Source: Musa acuminata AAA Group | Lineage: Eukaryota > Streptophyta > Magnoliopsida > Zingiberales > Musaceae | Reading direction: 5' to 3' | DNA: 64,000 bases | NCBI RefSeq assembly: GCF_036884655.1 | Contig: NC_088340.1 | Span: forward strand, 28,181,501-28,245,500 | Notes under the pieces: generated by a model | The model's database searches: none | What the model saw: the letters and a program-made list of their open reading frames with translations, nothing else | What the model was told of the DNA's origin: nothing | Shown here: positions 47,131 through 60,224 of the stretch, piece by piece | Layout: every line of letters starts with the position of its first letter | How positions within the stretch are numbered: the first letter of the stretch is position 1 | Position numbers and translations under genes: made by a program

Positions 47131-50100
47131 ATCTCCCCCTTTTTGATGATGATAACCACTTAATGACGGAGTTAATCTTAACTCCCGGAGTTTAAACAAA
47201 CTCCCCCTATCAATATGCCATATTGATAGAACCTTGAATTCAAACTGAATTCAAGTCATTGCAATATTCATCATGAATACATGCAACACATCATCATGAA
47301 CATATGCATAAACTTATGCATCACATGTCATGTCATCAACATACTTCTCCCCTTTTGTCATCAACAAAAAGGAAAAGTACCATAATCAAGTGTTTGTTAT
47401 ATGGGTTTAACTCATTGCATGAAAAACATAATATTAAATTTTTATCATCATGCAATCTAACAATTTTACAACATTTTAGAACTTGCAAGCTAGCAATTTA
47501 GAGATGTTCAAGAAAGCAACTCTTGCTTCTTGAAATATGCAAGTTTTATAAGCTAGCAAATTCAAATATATGCAAGTTGGCATATTTGCTTTTCTTGAGA
47601 TAGGCACAATAGCACATTTTTGCATTTTCTTGATGTTTCAAGCTAGCAATTCTCGGTGATGTTCAAGATAGCAATTTCTTCTCTTTTGAGAAGTACAATT
47701 TTTGCTTTCTTCTTGAATTGTGTAAGCTAGCTATCTCCCCCTTTGTCATTGTCAAAAAAGAAGGGAAAAACCCTTTACATCAATTTCTAAATCATGACAA
47801 AGGTAAGTAATCATTCTTATTTGTGCATCATTATAGTTTCAATGCACAAATTCATTAACATTACATTTCATTTTTTTATGCACAATACCGAAAAATCAAT
47901 CATCATTATGAGCATATCAAACATGATATTCAAGCATTCATGATATATCATTTTGGCAACATGATCATAGCTATTCAAATGATGGTATCTAAATGTCAAA
48001 ATTCATTACATCCTATCATGCATGATCATTAACTTATCATTTATATTTCATGCATTATTTCATTTCATCTCATAAGGAATATCAAGAAGAGTTATTGGGT
48101 GATGAGATAAATATTTTATGAATACACGGAATTGTATAAAAATCATATCATAAGTGTTTCATGTATTCATATTATCACATGAAGCATACAACAATGCAAA
48201 GAAATCATGTCATGAAGAATATTAATGTGAAAATTCAGCAAAGATCACATGATACAATCGCAAAGCATGATATAATTATGCGATATATCATGAGACGATA
48301 ATTTATCATATCAATGAAAGATATCAATTGTTAAACATGATATGATAATAGTCTCAAAATTTTCAATTTGTGATACATGTGATACATTGCGATACACTAA
48401 AAACTTTAATGTGATGCTTTTAAGGATATCAACCTATTTTTGATACAAAGCATGGCAAGAGCAATTATATTACAAGTTTTCTAAGTTTTGCATTTTTTTT
48501 GCTTCTTTCGAAATAGCAATTCTTTGCTTCTCTTTATATTGCAAGATTTGTAATTCATTGGTAGTGTTTATGATAGCAAGTTCTTTCAATGAAATGATCG
48601 AGCTAGCAAATTTTTCTTCCTTTGAAATATGCAGGCTAGTAAACTAACTCCCCCTTTATCGTTATCGAAAAGAAGGGAGAACTCAATGGCTAAAAATTTC
48701 AACCATTCAACAAGCCAAATATGCAAAGAATTCATGAAAGATATCAATAAGGATCAATTCGTGAATACCAAAGATATAATTCATGGTTCATTAAAATTCT
48801 TCTTAACAAGTTCACGATCAAGATTCATATAATTTATAATAAAGCAAATTGATGTACAATCATCACACAAGACATACAAGGCAAAGAAATCTTGTTATTT
48901 CTATATTATGAAATATATGATATCAAGGCTCATGATTCATTTGAAAAGATATAGCACAAAGAGCAAATTAAAACATTCTTATCAAGATCACATTTTATAA
49001 GAAATTTCAAGAATCAAATATCAAGTAATCATCATGTTTCTTCAAAATTCTTAAGTCAAGAAGTCAAGGGAAAGTTCGTGATTCGGTTAAAACAAAATTT
49101 CATTCAAGTTAATTCAAAATAAAATCATAATCAAATCATCATTTTTTAGATTCATAACATGAATAACGTTATTACTATTTCATCAAACTCAATTTCGAGA
49201 TTCACACAATATCATGAAATCATTAATCTCGATAAGATGGGAAAAGTATTTTCTTTTTAAGTAATTCTTTTAACACATCATAAAAAAAACTTATTTATAA
49301 TTCAAGTGATTTACAAGATATTATAAATGAATTTATCACTTGTATTTCATCAAAATCGAGAACTCTAGAGATAGAAAATGATTGAAGCATTTAACATGAT
49401 TGAAGCATGATTCATATTTAAAATGTATCTTATGTCGTAAATACGAATCAAGCATTTGTCAAATCTAAAATCATCCTCAAAATTACATTCAATAAATTCA
49501 TATATGACAAGCATAGATTTATTGAAAAATCAATAAGATAGAGGATTACATTTCATTTTTATAAATTTCTATTCATGTGATTTGCTTCTTACGAGCATGT
49601 CTTTGCTTTAAAAAAAATGTCAACATTCAAGATAGAAAGATAAATTTTGTAAAATAAATTATCAAGCATGATTCCATGATAACATCCTTTTAATATCTTG
49701 ATATTCATTATCAAGTATGATTTCAAAAAGTATGTTCAAGAGAAATCATTAAGACCAAATGCATTATACACTCATTTATTTTCAAAATATTCATCATGTT
49801 TATTTTCATGAGATTCACAAGATTGGTAAAATAAATTCATTAATCTCAATAGGATATAAAATTTATTTTCATTTCATACAATTGATTTCATGTGAGGGTG
49901 TTCAAGTATTTTTGTGAAAACATGTATCATCATTTAAAATCAAAACATAAGTTTTGTCATAAAGTCGTCAAGACCAAACACATCAAAAATAAAACATCAT
50001 GATATCATATCTATCATCAAAAGACTATCAAGAAATTCATACATATATATACATGCACTATGTCATCTTAATATATCACGAGAATGTCATCTTAATTCGT

Positions 50101-50472
50101 CATAAAACTGATTAAACCAAAAATATGTTAATCCAAAATGAGAGTATCAAATCAACATTTACTTCAAAAACTCATGCATGACATAAAATCATCAAAATAC
50201 ACATGCATGGATTAATCCTAAGCATTATCACATATCATATAACTATCATCCATAATGTTGCATACATCTTTCAACATTTCAAAACATAACATACATGAAA
50301 CCTTAGCAATATACTTTTAATGATCAAATTTTTAATTTTTTCAAAGATGCTAAAAAGAAAAACATGATATAATTTTTGAAAAATAATTTTTTTATTTCCT
50401 ATTCCTACTATCTAAATTAAGAACTCATGAAAAACTTCAAGTAATTTCAAAATAATTCAAGAGAGTTGAGTT
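47131..50472 (-). other. N11 internal non-coding spacer
   Basis: 3.3 kb, AT-rich, no pol. The polypurine complement ATCTCCCCCTTTTTGATG follows the LTR. The stem-loop has one mismatch (47343-47350 / 47371-47378). GCTAGC words occur at about 47450-47740 and 48470-48650. About 49430-50400 corresponds to the N4/N6 spacer next to gag. The acceptor complement (CTAAAAAGAAAAAC) lies near 50350. Confidence 0.7.
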
Positions 50473-50478
50473 ACTTAC

Positions 50479-51381
50479 CTTGTAGTTGAAGCCCGTCAAA
50501 GCCCAATTCGCCGTTTCACCTTTGGAAGTTCTTGATTCATCCTTGGTTGTCTTCCTCTTCTTTGGCCTCTTCCTCCGTTCAAGTTCATTATTTATTTTAT
50601 ATTTTTATTTAATAAACTTATTAAGATTTAGTGTTCGAAGTTCAAGTTCATCATTGTCCTCATCACTTGAGTCATCGCTCAAGTGGTATTCATTTGTTCG
50701 GGGTTCCAAATCCTTCCTGTTCTTTGGAAGGTGGTTCAAGTGTTCATTGTGTTCATCATGTGCATTGTGCACCATTTCATATGTCATCAATGAGCCGATA
50801 AGTTCTTCAAGTGGAAAAATATTTAAATCTTTTGTTTTTTGTATTGCCGTTACATTTGATTCCCAAGCTTTAGAAAGTGATCGTAAAACTTTACTAACAA
50901 GTTCAAAATTCGAGAAACATTTGCCAAGAGCTTGTAAACCATTGACGACATCCGTAAAACGGGTGTACATGTCAACAATAGTTTCGCTCGGCTTCAATCG
51001 AAAAAGCTCGAAATCATGTATTAAAATATTGATTTTTGAATCTTTAACTCTAGAAGTGCCTTCGTGTGTGATTTCAAGAGTGTGCCATATGTCGAAAGCC
51101 GTTTCGCACAAAGAAACCCGATTGAACTCATTTTTGTCCAAAGCGCAAAATAAGGCATTCAAAGCCTTTGCGTTTAAAGAAAAATACTTCTTCTCCAAAT
51201 CCGACCATTTGTTCATCGGTTTATAGGGAAGTTGAAAACCATTTTCAACAATATTCCATATATCCAAATTCATAGAAATCAAGAAAACTCTCATTCGAGT
51301 TTTCCAATAAGTGTAGTCCAATCCGTTAAACAACGGTGGACGAACAACCGAAAAGCCCTCTTGAAAGTCATGAAGAGCCAT
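50479..51381 (-). pseudogene. gag: N11 gag, nearly intact (one internal stop)
   Basis: ATG at 51381 (MALHDFQEGF), fixed by its distance to the PBS and by the sister copies; an open frame extends upstream to 51417 but that part is leader. It is open to 50605, about 258 codons. Blocks in order: LFNGLDYTYWKTRMRVF, NAKALNALF, FDIWHTLEITHEG, DFELFRLKPSET, DMYTRFTDVVNGL, PLEELIGSLMTYE, the acidic DDSSDEDND and KFIK. A Gln codon has then become TAA; the frame continues through a Lys/Arg-rich part to ANWALTGFDYK at the donor AAG|GTAAGT (50479/50478). There is no zinc knuckle and no pol. The stop removes only the basic tail, so a product is conceivable, but this is not shown. Confidence 0.85.
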
Positions 51382-51417
51382 TTCTCTCGGGTGTAAATCC
51401 GAAATGAGAAATATCAT

Positions 51418-51429
51418 GCTCTGATACCA
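51418..51429 (-). promoter_or_regulatory. N11 primer-binding site
   Basis: Complement reads TGGTATCAGAGC; the next base no longer matches (A instead of C). 2 bp from the LTR. Confidence 0.85.
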
Positions 51430-51431
51430 AT

Positions 51432-52825
51432 TGTTAGGACCAGAGTGGCACTAAGGGGGGGGGGGTGAATTAGTGCAACGGTAAAGTATGATAAACTTTC
51501 AACGATTTAAACACTTTCGGAAACTTCGTACGATAAAAGCAATGTTTCATTTGAAACCGTTTCAATTGTGTTTTAACTTGAAGGCAGTAAGCTATTAAAG
51601 GGGTTTGCAGTAAGGTAATAGCAGGAAGTAAATGCAAACCAGAGAAGACGATAGTTTATAGTGGTTCGGTCAATCGTGACCTACATCCACTCCTTTGATT
51701 CCTCTTCCGTCGAGGCCACCGGCATCCACTAATGATCTTCCTTTACTAGGCAAAGATCAACCTCCTTCATACACCCCTCTTACAACCTCTTACAAGTGGT
51801 TCACCCTTTTACAAAGATTTCAATGAAAAGAAAGGAGGTGAACACTCAAGCTATTGAAAACAAGACTTTTCCTAAAGCTTTTCTCAACTTCTAGCTTCTC
51901 AAAAGGTTGTAATCTCAGCTGAGATTTGAGGGGTATTTATAGGCCTCAAGAGGATTCAAATTTGGGCTCCAAAATTTGAATTCTCTTTGGTTTCTGAGGC
52001 CGGTGGTGCCACTGCCTGTTAGTGGCGGTGCCACCGCCTGTCAGTTCTGACACTGACAGTGGACTAGCGGTACCACCGCCCAGTCAAGCGATGCCACTGT
52101 CCAGGTCTCGGGTGCTGGGCGGTGCCACCACCCAGTCTAGGCGGTGCCACCGCCTAGGCCAATTTAACTCACTGGTTGGGCTCCAAACTTTGCCCAAACC
52201 AGTCCGAACTCGGGGCCAATTGGCCCCTACTTGGGTTATAGGATTAACACCTAATCCTAACCCTAATTAACGTGCTAACTATGAATTTAAAGATATTTTC
52301 TAAGCTATTACAAAGTTCGTAAGTCAAGACTTCTTCCGGCGAGCTTCCGGCGAACTTCCGATGGTCTTCCGATAAACTCTCGGAAACCATTCTGCGGACT
52401 CCCGGCAAGCTCCTAGACTTCACTATTTGATCTTGACGAGTTCCAATGAGCTTCTTTGCCAAGCTTCGATCTTTCTCGGTGAGCTCCATGAACTTCCAAT
52501 GAACCTTCCGGCAAGCTTCCGAAAAACCCTTCGGCAAACTCCCTACTTATTCTTGGCTAGTTCTGGCAGCATTCTCGACGAACCTTCGGACTTCCATCGA
52601 ACTCTCGAACTCGCAACGAATCCTTCGTGCTTGACTCTGACACTTTGTTTTGCTTTATGTCTTCATCGTTATCGTAGTTAATCCTACACACACAAGCAAA
52701 AAGACTACTCCGATCTAGACAATTATTACAACGCAAATTGACATTCTATTGCCCGGCACGTCATTGGTTGGCGCTTCATCCGATTCTTTAGCGCATTGTC
52801 CTCTCTTGTGGCTTGTTGCCCAATC
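51432..52825 (-). repeat. N11 5' LTR, first part
   Basis: TGTTAGGACCAGAGTGGCAC start, TATA complement 51934-51941, hairpin units about 51985-52170. It is cut at CCCAATC by N12. Confidence 0.87.
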
Positions 52826-53271
52826 TGTCACGGACTTAGCTGGTTTTGCCTAAGTCGTGCGGCACCCTTACGTGTCCGTCCGCAAAGGTCAGCCTCCCCG
52901 AAGCCTCCCATTGTCCCTTAGGACCAACAAAAGAGAGAACGGGTTAGAGAGAACGCCTCAATCGGGATCCACAAGCAAACATCTCCGAAAAATACTTCAT
53001 AGACAATGCAAATTACAAACAGACTTTACAAGCTCTGAACAGTTGCACAACAAAGGGTAAAATGGTCCATTATAGACCGAAAATCTCTCGCACGTGTCCA
53101 CATGACACAATCTTTATTTACAAGCCTGAAGAGGCTACCAACCCAACTAAAATGGGACTATTAAGCCTTCGGTCGCCCCTCTACATGCTGTAGAAGGCAT
53201 GAACATGCCAACAAACATGGACATACATGAGCATTACATCAAACATCTTGTTTAGAAGTTTGTCTGTGACA
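52826..53271 (-). repeat. N12 3' LTR
   Basis: TGTCACGGACTTAGCTGG to GTCTGTGACA; pairs with 56923-57368. Confidence 0.88.
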
Positions 53272-56200
53272 TTCTCCCCCACTTATTCCTTCGACGTCCT
53301 CGTTGAAGCCTTTGTCGACACTGCAACTCCTAGCCTTTGCTGAGTCTTTAATCTTCTACTCCAGCTACAATGCGTCTCTTAGCTCCTAGCTGCTCTCCAC
53401 TGCTATTTTTGAGTAGTCGAACCTTTGATCCGCCATGTTGCTTCAACTCACCAATGACTCTGACTCTGGTGTGGGGTTGGCTGAGTTGTGTTGATCATTG
53501 TTGATTACTGCGGATCCCCCAGATGAAGGAAAAGACCATTCTTACTGCGCCAGTCTCTCAAATTCCTCATGCTGCTTGAACTGGGTGGATGCTTGTTGGA
53601 GCTTTAACGAGCATCGTCTCGCAAACTTCTGAAGTTTTGGGTCCTTCCTCCAAAAAATTTGCTCATTGTCTCTTCTTTCACTTAGTTGTCACATCCAAGT
53701 AGGTTCGCATCACTTCTGCTTTCGATTGGCATTTCGTTGGGAAATAAAGCGGACAATCTACTCTCAGTAGCACTGATCACCGTTGGTGAGGATTTGACAA
53801 CTATTGTCTTCCATTATCTTCGAAGGGTCTTTGAACATATGCAGCTCTACTGGATAGATAAGAGAATTGGGGTACTCGATTTCGCCCATTCTCTTAAGAG
53901 TTGAGAAGGCAAAGGTTACTTGACGCCCGCCTCCTCGAGGTTGTACTCCATGCATCGAGTTGGTTACTGGCCTTCGCCTGCTCTTTGCTCACACTTCTGA
54001 AACTTGAAGTGTTTGCACTCCTTGCGTTGAGTTAGCTACTGTGATTCACCTTCTCAATGCCATTGAACTTCTGGAATGTAGGAAGTTTTCACCCTAACTT
54101 GGAGTAATTCTCTCATAAGTTTGGTCGCCTCTGGGATTGTACCGTCTTCTCCATCAACCCTGTCGCCTACTCCACTGAGTAGCAAAGGTACAGCACCACG
54201 TACTGCCTACTTCGTTCCTTGGTTATGCACTCTTGCATGACCCGAAGTCCTTCACTTTCGGCTATCTTGATGAGAAGCACATTGACACCGGTCTTACGAA
54301 GTTCCTCGGCCTCTGCCCTTCAGCCTTGTCTCGGTACTTGGAGATTGCCTCTGCATGCTCCACCTCCTCGGCCCCTTTCACGACCAAGCGCTCTCCCTCC
54401 ATGAGAGCAAGGGATCAATAACCTTCATGGAAGTCCCGCCTCTGCGGTACCATGGCGCTGCCATGCCCATGGCACTACTATCCATCGCCTCGTATCTACA
54501 TCCCTTTTCTTTACAATCAGTAGATATGCCTCCGTGACACTCCTCCGAGTCCACCTCTATTCTAACTGATTGCTTGATTTTAGGTAGCTAAGTCCCTTTG
54601 GACTCGTCGTCGCTTCCTCGCCCCTTTCGACCCCCTGCTTCAACACCTTTGTGTTCTCCAAGCAGTCCGTTTGGTCGATGGAAAGACAGACTGCAACTCC
54701 CATGTATGGCCTCTGCCATCACGTTGTAGGGTTTGCACTGATTCTATTCTCCTTAGCTTCCTTGGTAGCAACGTTCACTTACTCGGCCTTGTCCTCTGAC
54801 TTGCCGAGCTCCCTTAAGCGAATATGAGCTCTGGAGCAGTCCAACTCTCCAGCTGCTTCGATCATACCTCTGCATGATCAAGTCCCTCCCATGGAACTCA
54901 CTGGTACGTGCATTCGAACTTTTCCCTTAGTGGAACACAGCCCCCATATGCTAATGACCAAGGTTTTCATCCGATGCACGCACGGAAGACCCACCTCAGC
55001 GGTACCATGACCTTCACTCCTTGAATCCATAGCCCTTCTTACCGTCGTGTTGTTCACCGAAGTGGAGCTTCCAATAGCTCCCGATCATACCTCCATATGA
55101 TCTAGTCCCTCCCGGGACTATGTCGTGTGTATCGCATTGCCACGAACTATTCCACCACGATCCGCTACACCATGTCGCCTCCTGGTGACATCTCCATTGC
55201 ATTCTGATCCTTGTGGAATAAACTTGAATTGTGAACCCTCCATGTATGGCCTCTGCCAATACATTGCAGGGTCTCTTCCACCTTCGATTTTGTTCGCTCC
55301 TTTGGCAATCGACCTTCATCCACCCACTCTTGTGTCACACCGAGATGAAGCACCACTCTAGGACAGTCCGTCGCCTAGTAGCTTCTGAAGTCCACCGACT
55401 TCACTGTAATTTGTGCACCATTGTCTGGATCCTAGACCTCTGCCCCTACCAGCACAATCTCCGTTGCGCACCGCTTCCTTCATGGCAACTTGAATGGCAA
55501 CACTGTGGCATATTCTTCTAGAGTACCCGCCTCTGCATCCTCTTGCCCCGTGCTAAGGCCTTCTGAACCCAACTTCGCCTCCGCAAATTGAGTCACCTTA
55601 GTTCCTCCATCAAATGCTCCTCCGAGATAAGGTGCATGTGCCCAGAAGCTCCCTTCATCTTTGGCACCATGCAAGATGAGTCCTCTCTGATAGAATGAAT
55701 GACCTATGGAACAACATGATCCTACTCTTGCCTCTACAAGAGTTCATGTCCTTGACCTCTGTCTAAGGAAAGCACTACGCCTCTGCTCCATGTTCCAACT
55801 TCTACGATGGCTCCCTTCATGCGGCTTGGGTACTTTGCCAAGTAACACCCAAGTTGCTCTGCTCCTCGTTTTTGCATTGAGTCGATGGTGGCCCTCGCGC
55901 CCATCATTTCATGGGTCAACCCTCCCTTGAGTCCGATCTCCATATCAACTCCAAGTGTGCCTTCATTTGAGTTACTTTGGGTCGCTCCCCCACTTGATCT
56001 CGCAATGCATCCACCGATGCATTCTCTCAAGCGAGATCATGCAACGACTCCTCGCCGCTTGCTCAGTCCATCGAGCTTCGTGGAGTTGTTGTTTGTTGAG
56101 GTACTCCTCCTCAACATGTGCGGTCCGTCGCACATGATTCTCCCTTTGGAGAGCCGGACTTATCCCTCCTGGATAACTGTCCCATTGGAGCAACATCTCT

Positions 56201-56922
56201 CTTCGTTTTGGAGACCACCATCCCCTTGGACTACTCCGATCTGCTGAACAAACTGTGCATTGATCTGCCTCCTGCAAACACACTTGCTAGATTGCGACTC
56301 CACATCAATACAGCCCCCGCTGCACCACTCAAGGCCTAGCAACATGCTAAACTCATTGCACACTTCAGCCTCCTACGAACGTATCCTTCACATGCCGAAG
56401 AGAAAGTTTCAATGCTCCATGGCACCGAGTTTCGGTCACCTTGGGATGGCCATGAACATTCCATCGTCCACATACAAGCCCATGCATGAGTACCAAATTC
56501 TTCGAGTTAGCAATTCCCCTCACCTCTGTGAGCTTTGCCTAACTCTTTTGGTCGTTGAGCAACTCATTCCACCTTGCATGGTCTCATCCTTTACCAAGCG
56601 CCTCGCTTGGCTTGAGCACCATCAAGTATAGTTGTCAACGTTGAGCCGTAGCTCAAACGCAGCCATCCCAACCTTTGTGCGCTCCAAATTCTTCCAAGCT
56701 TGCATGTTCTCGTGGTGCCTCTTGCACGAAGGGTTGGCCATTCCTCTGAATGCCAATGTCAGATGCCCGCTCCTCCGAGCGACTCCTTTTCCCTACATCT
56801 CCATGCTCGTTTTCCCCCAAACGGTCGCGTGTGTGCTAACTGCCCTCAACGCAGCCCCGCTAGGTCCCCCACGTTTGCATGCTAAGTGTTTCTATGAGTA
56901 CTTGTCCCACTCTGATACCATC
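53272..56922 (-). other. N12 internal region, coding capacity not recognised
   Basis: 3.65 kb, less AT-rich than the surrounding spacers. Open frames up to about 130 codons occur on both strands; the sense-strand ones include 55014-55319, 55480-55674 and 55734-56030. They start and stop irregularly and show no gag, protease, integrase or RT motif known to me. It may be a decayed gag or unrelated filler. Confidence 0.5.
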
Positions 56923-57368
56923 CGTCACGGACTTAGCTGGTTTTGCCTAAGTCGTGCGGCACCCTTACGTGTCCGTCCGCAAAGGTCAGCCTCCCCGATG
57001 CCTCCCATTGTCCCTTAGGACCAACAAAAGAGAGAACGGGTTAGAGAGAACGCCTCAATCGGGATCCACAAGCAAACATCTCCGAAAAATACTTCATAGA
57101 CAATGCAAATTACAAACAGACTTTACAAGCTCTGAACAGTTACACAACAAAGGGTAAAATGGTCCATTATAGACCGAAAATCTCTCGCACGTGTCCACAT
57201 GACACAACCTTTATTTATAAGCCTAAAGAGGCCACCAACCCAACTAAAATGGGACTATTAAGCCTTCGGCCGCCCCTCTACATGCTGTACAAGGCATGAA
57301 CATGCCAAAAGACACAGACATACATGAGCATTACATCAAACATCTTGTTTAGAAGTTTGTCCGTGACA
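56923..57368 (-). repeat. N12 5' LTR
   Basis: First base C instead of T (CGTCACGG), otherwise as the 3' LTR. Preceded by the PBS complement. Confidence 0.87.
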
Positions 57369-57372
57369 AATC

Positions 57373-57609
57373 GGCGGTTGACCTCCGCAACCCCGATATC
57401 CTTGTCGCAATTCCGCTCTCTTTGGCCCGATGCCCGACGTCCGAAGCCTTCTGCCGTCCAATACCCTGACGTGATCTCCTCCGGCGCAACGTCAATTCCT
57501 CCTGCGTCAACTATCTAATCCTGATCGAGTAGACCTGCATCACTCAAAATGCAGTTTAAATTATAAACACATATCAAGTGGTTTCATCATCAAAATACGA
57601 GATTCAACA
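57373..57609 (-). repeat. N11 5' LTR, remainder
   Basis: Continues GGCGGTTGACCTCCG to GATTCAACA after N12; matches 46895-47130. Confidence 0.85.
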
Positions 57610-57614
57610 CCCGG

Positions 57615-58155
57615 TATACGGTCTTTGGGATATTAGATGGTTGAGAGACTATAGATACACGGTAACTAAGGATAAATAGGTCCAAAAGATTGGATTCCCT
57701 TGTATCATCTAGGGATTACAGCGTAGTGGCCCAGTACGTCTGTAGTCGATGAGTCAAGTGAATTATTATAGAAATAATAATTCACTAAGCTAGAAGGAGT
57801 TCTAAAAGGTATGACACATAGCCAGCTCGATAGTGGGCCTAGAGGGTCACACACATATGGTAGGCATTGCGAGAGTAGAGGCTCGAATATGAGATATCTA
57901 CCGGAGCTCATATCTTATTAGATATCCAATAAGCCTCTGGATTATTGGATCACATAGATAAGATCCAATAAGAGCTAATAAGAGTTTATTGGGTAGAGAC
58001 CCACTAATCTAAGAGGCTTGGGTAATTGGATGGAGATCCAATACCCAATAGGGCAAGATCAATTAGGGTTAAGTTAATGGGAGCCTCTATAAATAGGAGG
58101 AAACCAAAGGCCCATAGGTTGGGGCTTCCTGGTTGCCACCTCTTATTCTCCTCTC
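57615..58155 (+). repeat. N10 LTR, second copy, continued
   Basis: Resumes after N11; matches 44118-44655 including TATAAATA (58088-58095). It is cut at ATTCTCCTCTC by N13; CTCTC 58151-58155 is the likely duplicated target. Confidence 0.75.
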
Positions 58156-58299
58156 TGTTAGGATCGAGAGCACTAAGAGGGGGGGGGGGGGGGGGTGAAT
58201 TAGTGCAGCGGAAATCTTTCAGCGATTAAAAATGAAAGCTGCGTTCATTCGATAAAAACGATTTCGATGTAAAAGCCGATTTTAAGATTACTTAAGATT

Positions 58300-58625
58300 A
58301 AGCGCAGTTTTACTTCTAAACGCAGTTTACGTCTAAACACAATTTATGTTTAAATGCAGTTTGCGTCTAAACGTAGTTTTACGTCTAAACGTAGATTTAC
58401 GTCTAAACGCAGATTTACGTCTAAACTCAGTTTACGTCTAAAATGCAGTTTTACGTTTAAACGTAGTTTGCGTCCAAACGCAGTTTTACGTCTAAACGCA
58501 AATTTACGTCTAAACGCAGATTTACGTCTAAACGCAGATTTATGTCTAAGCTGAGTTTACGTCTAAACACAGTTTGGGCAGTTTTACGTCTAAACGCAAT
58601 TTTACGTCTAGACGTAGTTTCAAAG
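58300..58625 (-). repeat. Tandem array of about 20-bp units in the N13 LTR
   Basis: About 15-16 units of the type TTTACGTCTAAACGCAG with small variations (CGTAG, TGCAG, GCGTCC). The unit looks amplified from the single GTTTACGTC / TTTACGTCGG word found near the end of the other LTRs. Confidence 0.9.
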
Positions 58626-59277
58626 GGATCTGAACTTAGAAACTCGTTCGTAAAGGCATAGAAGACAGTTTTGCAGAATAAAGGCGTAAACGTAAACTGC
58701 AATGTAAATATCGTACGAAAACACTGGTTTATGTCTGAAAGCATATTCGGACAGATCAGCACTTAGAAACTTGTTCCTGAAGGCGCAGAAGACAGTTTTG
58801 CAGAATCAAAACATAAACGTAAACTATAATGTATGAAAACACCGATTTACGTCTGAATGCAGATTCGGAAAGAACAGCACTTAGAACTTGTTCGTAAAAG
58901 CGCAGAGAGCAGTAGTTATGAAGGAGGTTTGCAGTAATGATAAAGTGCTCAAAATAAACGCAAACCAGAGATTTAGAGTGGTTCGGTCAATCTTGACCTA
59001 CTCCACTTTTGGCTTCCTCCACCGACGAGGTCACCGACGTCAACTAGAGGCCTTCCTTCAATAGGCGAAGGCCAACTGCCCTTTTACAGTTTCTCTCCTT
59101 TTGACAGGCTCAGGAGACAACCTTTACAGACCTTTCTCTCCTCACTTTACAACTCAAAACTTGAAGAACAGAAGGAGGAGACTTAAAGGCTTTACAACAC
59201 TTTTGAGCTCTTAGAATCACAGAAAAGATCAAGATTTCGGTGTAGGTCTGTATCTTTTCAGTGCTGAATGGGTGGGG

Positions 59278-59285
59278 TATTTATA
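59278..59285 (-). promoter_or_regulatory. LTR TATA box (N13)
   Basis: Complement TATTTATA in GGGGTATTTATAGGCCCC, as in N5; hairpin units lie upstream in sense. Confidence 0.65.
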
Positions 59286-60224
59286 GGCCCCAACCTAATT
59301 CAAATTTGGAGCTCAAAACGATCAAATCCCGGAATTCCGGGATCAGGCGGTTGCACCTCTTGACTGGAGAGGTTGCACCGCCTGGCAGAGCTCGAAGACT
59401 GAGCCCAGGCGGTTGCACCTCTCTGTCAGGGGCGGTTGCACCACCTGAGTCTGGCTCGGAGACTGAGCCCCAGGCGGTGCCACCTCTTGACTGAGGTGGT
59501 TGCACCTATCTGCCAGAGCTCGAAGACCAAGCTCAGGCGGTGCCACCTCTCTATCAGGGAGGTTGCACCGCCTAGTCTTGCTCGAAGACTGAGCTCAGGC
59601 GGTGCCACCTCCTGGCTGGGGCGGTTGCACCGCCCAGTCTCGCTGGGAGACTTAGCCCAGGCGGTGCCACCTCCTGGCCTGGGCGGTTGCACCTCCTGGT
59701 GCAATCAGGGTCCGAATGGTTAGCTCCATTCGGCCCAATTTCAGTCTTTCAGGGGCCCAATTGCCCCAAGATTAAGCCAATGGGATCACCTCCCATTTTC
59801 CAACTTAATCAACATGCTAACTACGATTAAATCTAAGACAATTTCTGCAGCTTTTCTTCGGTGCGTCAATCGCTTCTTCCGGCGAGTTTCTGGCGAACTT
59901 CCGTCGATCATCCGATGAACCCTCGGTGATGCTCCTGCGGACTTCCAGCAAACTCCTGGACTTTGCGACGATCCACTTGACGAGTTCCGACGAGCTTCGC
60001 TTGGCAAGCTTCTGGACTTCTCGGATCTGTTCTCGCAGAACCTCCGACGACCGTCCGAACTTCCGTCGAACTCTCGAACTCCCAACGTGATCATGAACTT
60101 GACTCCGTCGCAACTCCTGCTGCTTGTCTAACTTTCATCGTAGTTAATCCTGCACACTTATCTCAACACATAGATTAGACAACAAATGACAATTGACTTC
60201 ATCATCAAAATCCGAGATTCAACA

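Larger units (their letters stand above)
52826..57368 (-). mobile_element. N12: 4.5-kb LTR element with 446-bp LTRs, unrelated family
   Basis: LTRs 52826-53271 and 56923-57368 have ends TGTCACGG / CCGTGACA. The complement TGGTATCAGAG (PBS) lies at 56910-56920, 2 bp from the right LTR, so the element reads on the minus strand. A purine tract (complement of TTCTCCCCCAC) adjoins the left LTR at 53272. The target copy is AATC (52822-52825, 57369-57372), perhaps CAATC with one change. The two LTRs differ at few positions by eye. No pol motif was found, so it looks non-autonomous or heavily degraded. Confidence 0.8.
45522..57609 (-). mobile_element. N11: gag-only LTR retrotransposon with the best-preserved gag
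   Basis: Minus strand, flanked by CCCGG at 45517-45521 and 57610-57614. The 3' LTR is 45522-47130, the spacer 47131-50478, gag 50479-51381, the PBS 51418-51429, and the 5' LTR 51432-52825 continuing at 57373-57609 (split by N12). The two LTRs look alike by eye, mostly with CpG-type differences, so N11 is a relatively young insertion. Confidence 0.88.
58156..60224 (-). repeat. N13 3' LTR
   Basis: A 2,069-bp LTR. Beyond the family parts it carries a private ~20-bp tandem array (58300-58625) and a ~140-bp duplication (about 58655-58910). Hairpin units are at about 59340-59700, with many units reading CACCTC instead of CACCGC. Confidence 0.86.

Noticed and set aside
52857..53060. 67-codon frame found twice (also 56954-57157)
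   Set aside because: It occurs twice only because it lies in the two LTRs of N12, antisense to the element.
54219..57018. Possible host gene in the GC-richer block inside N12
   Set aside because: No frame longer than about 130 codons, no recognised domain, and the block is bounded exactly by the LTRs, PBS and polypurine tract of N12.
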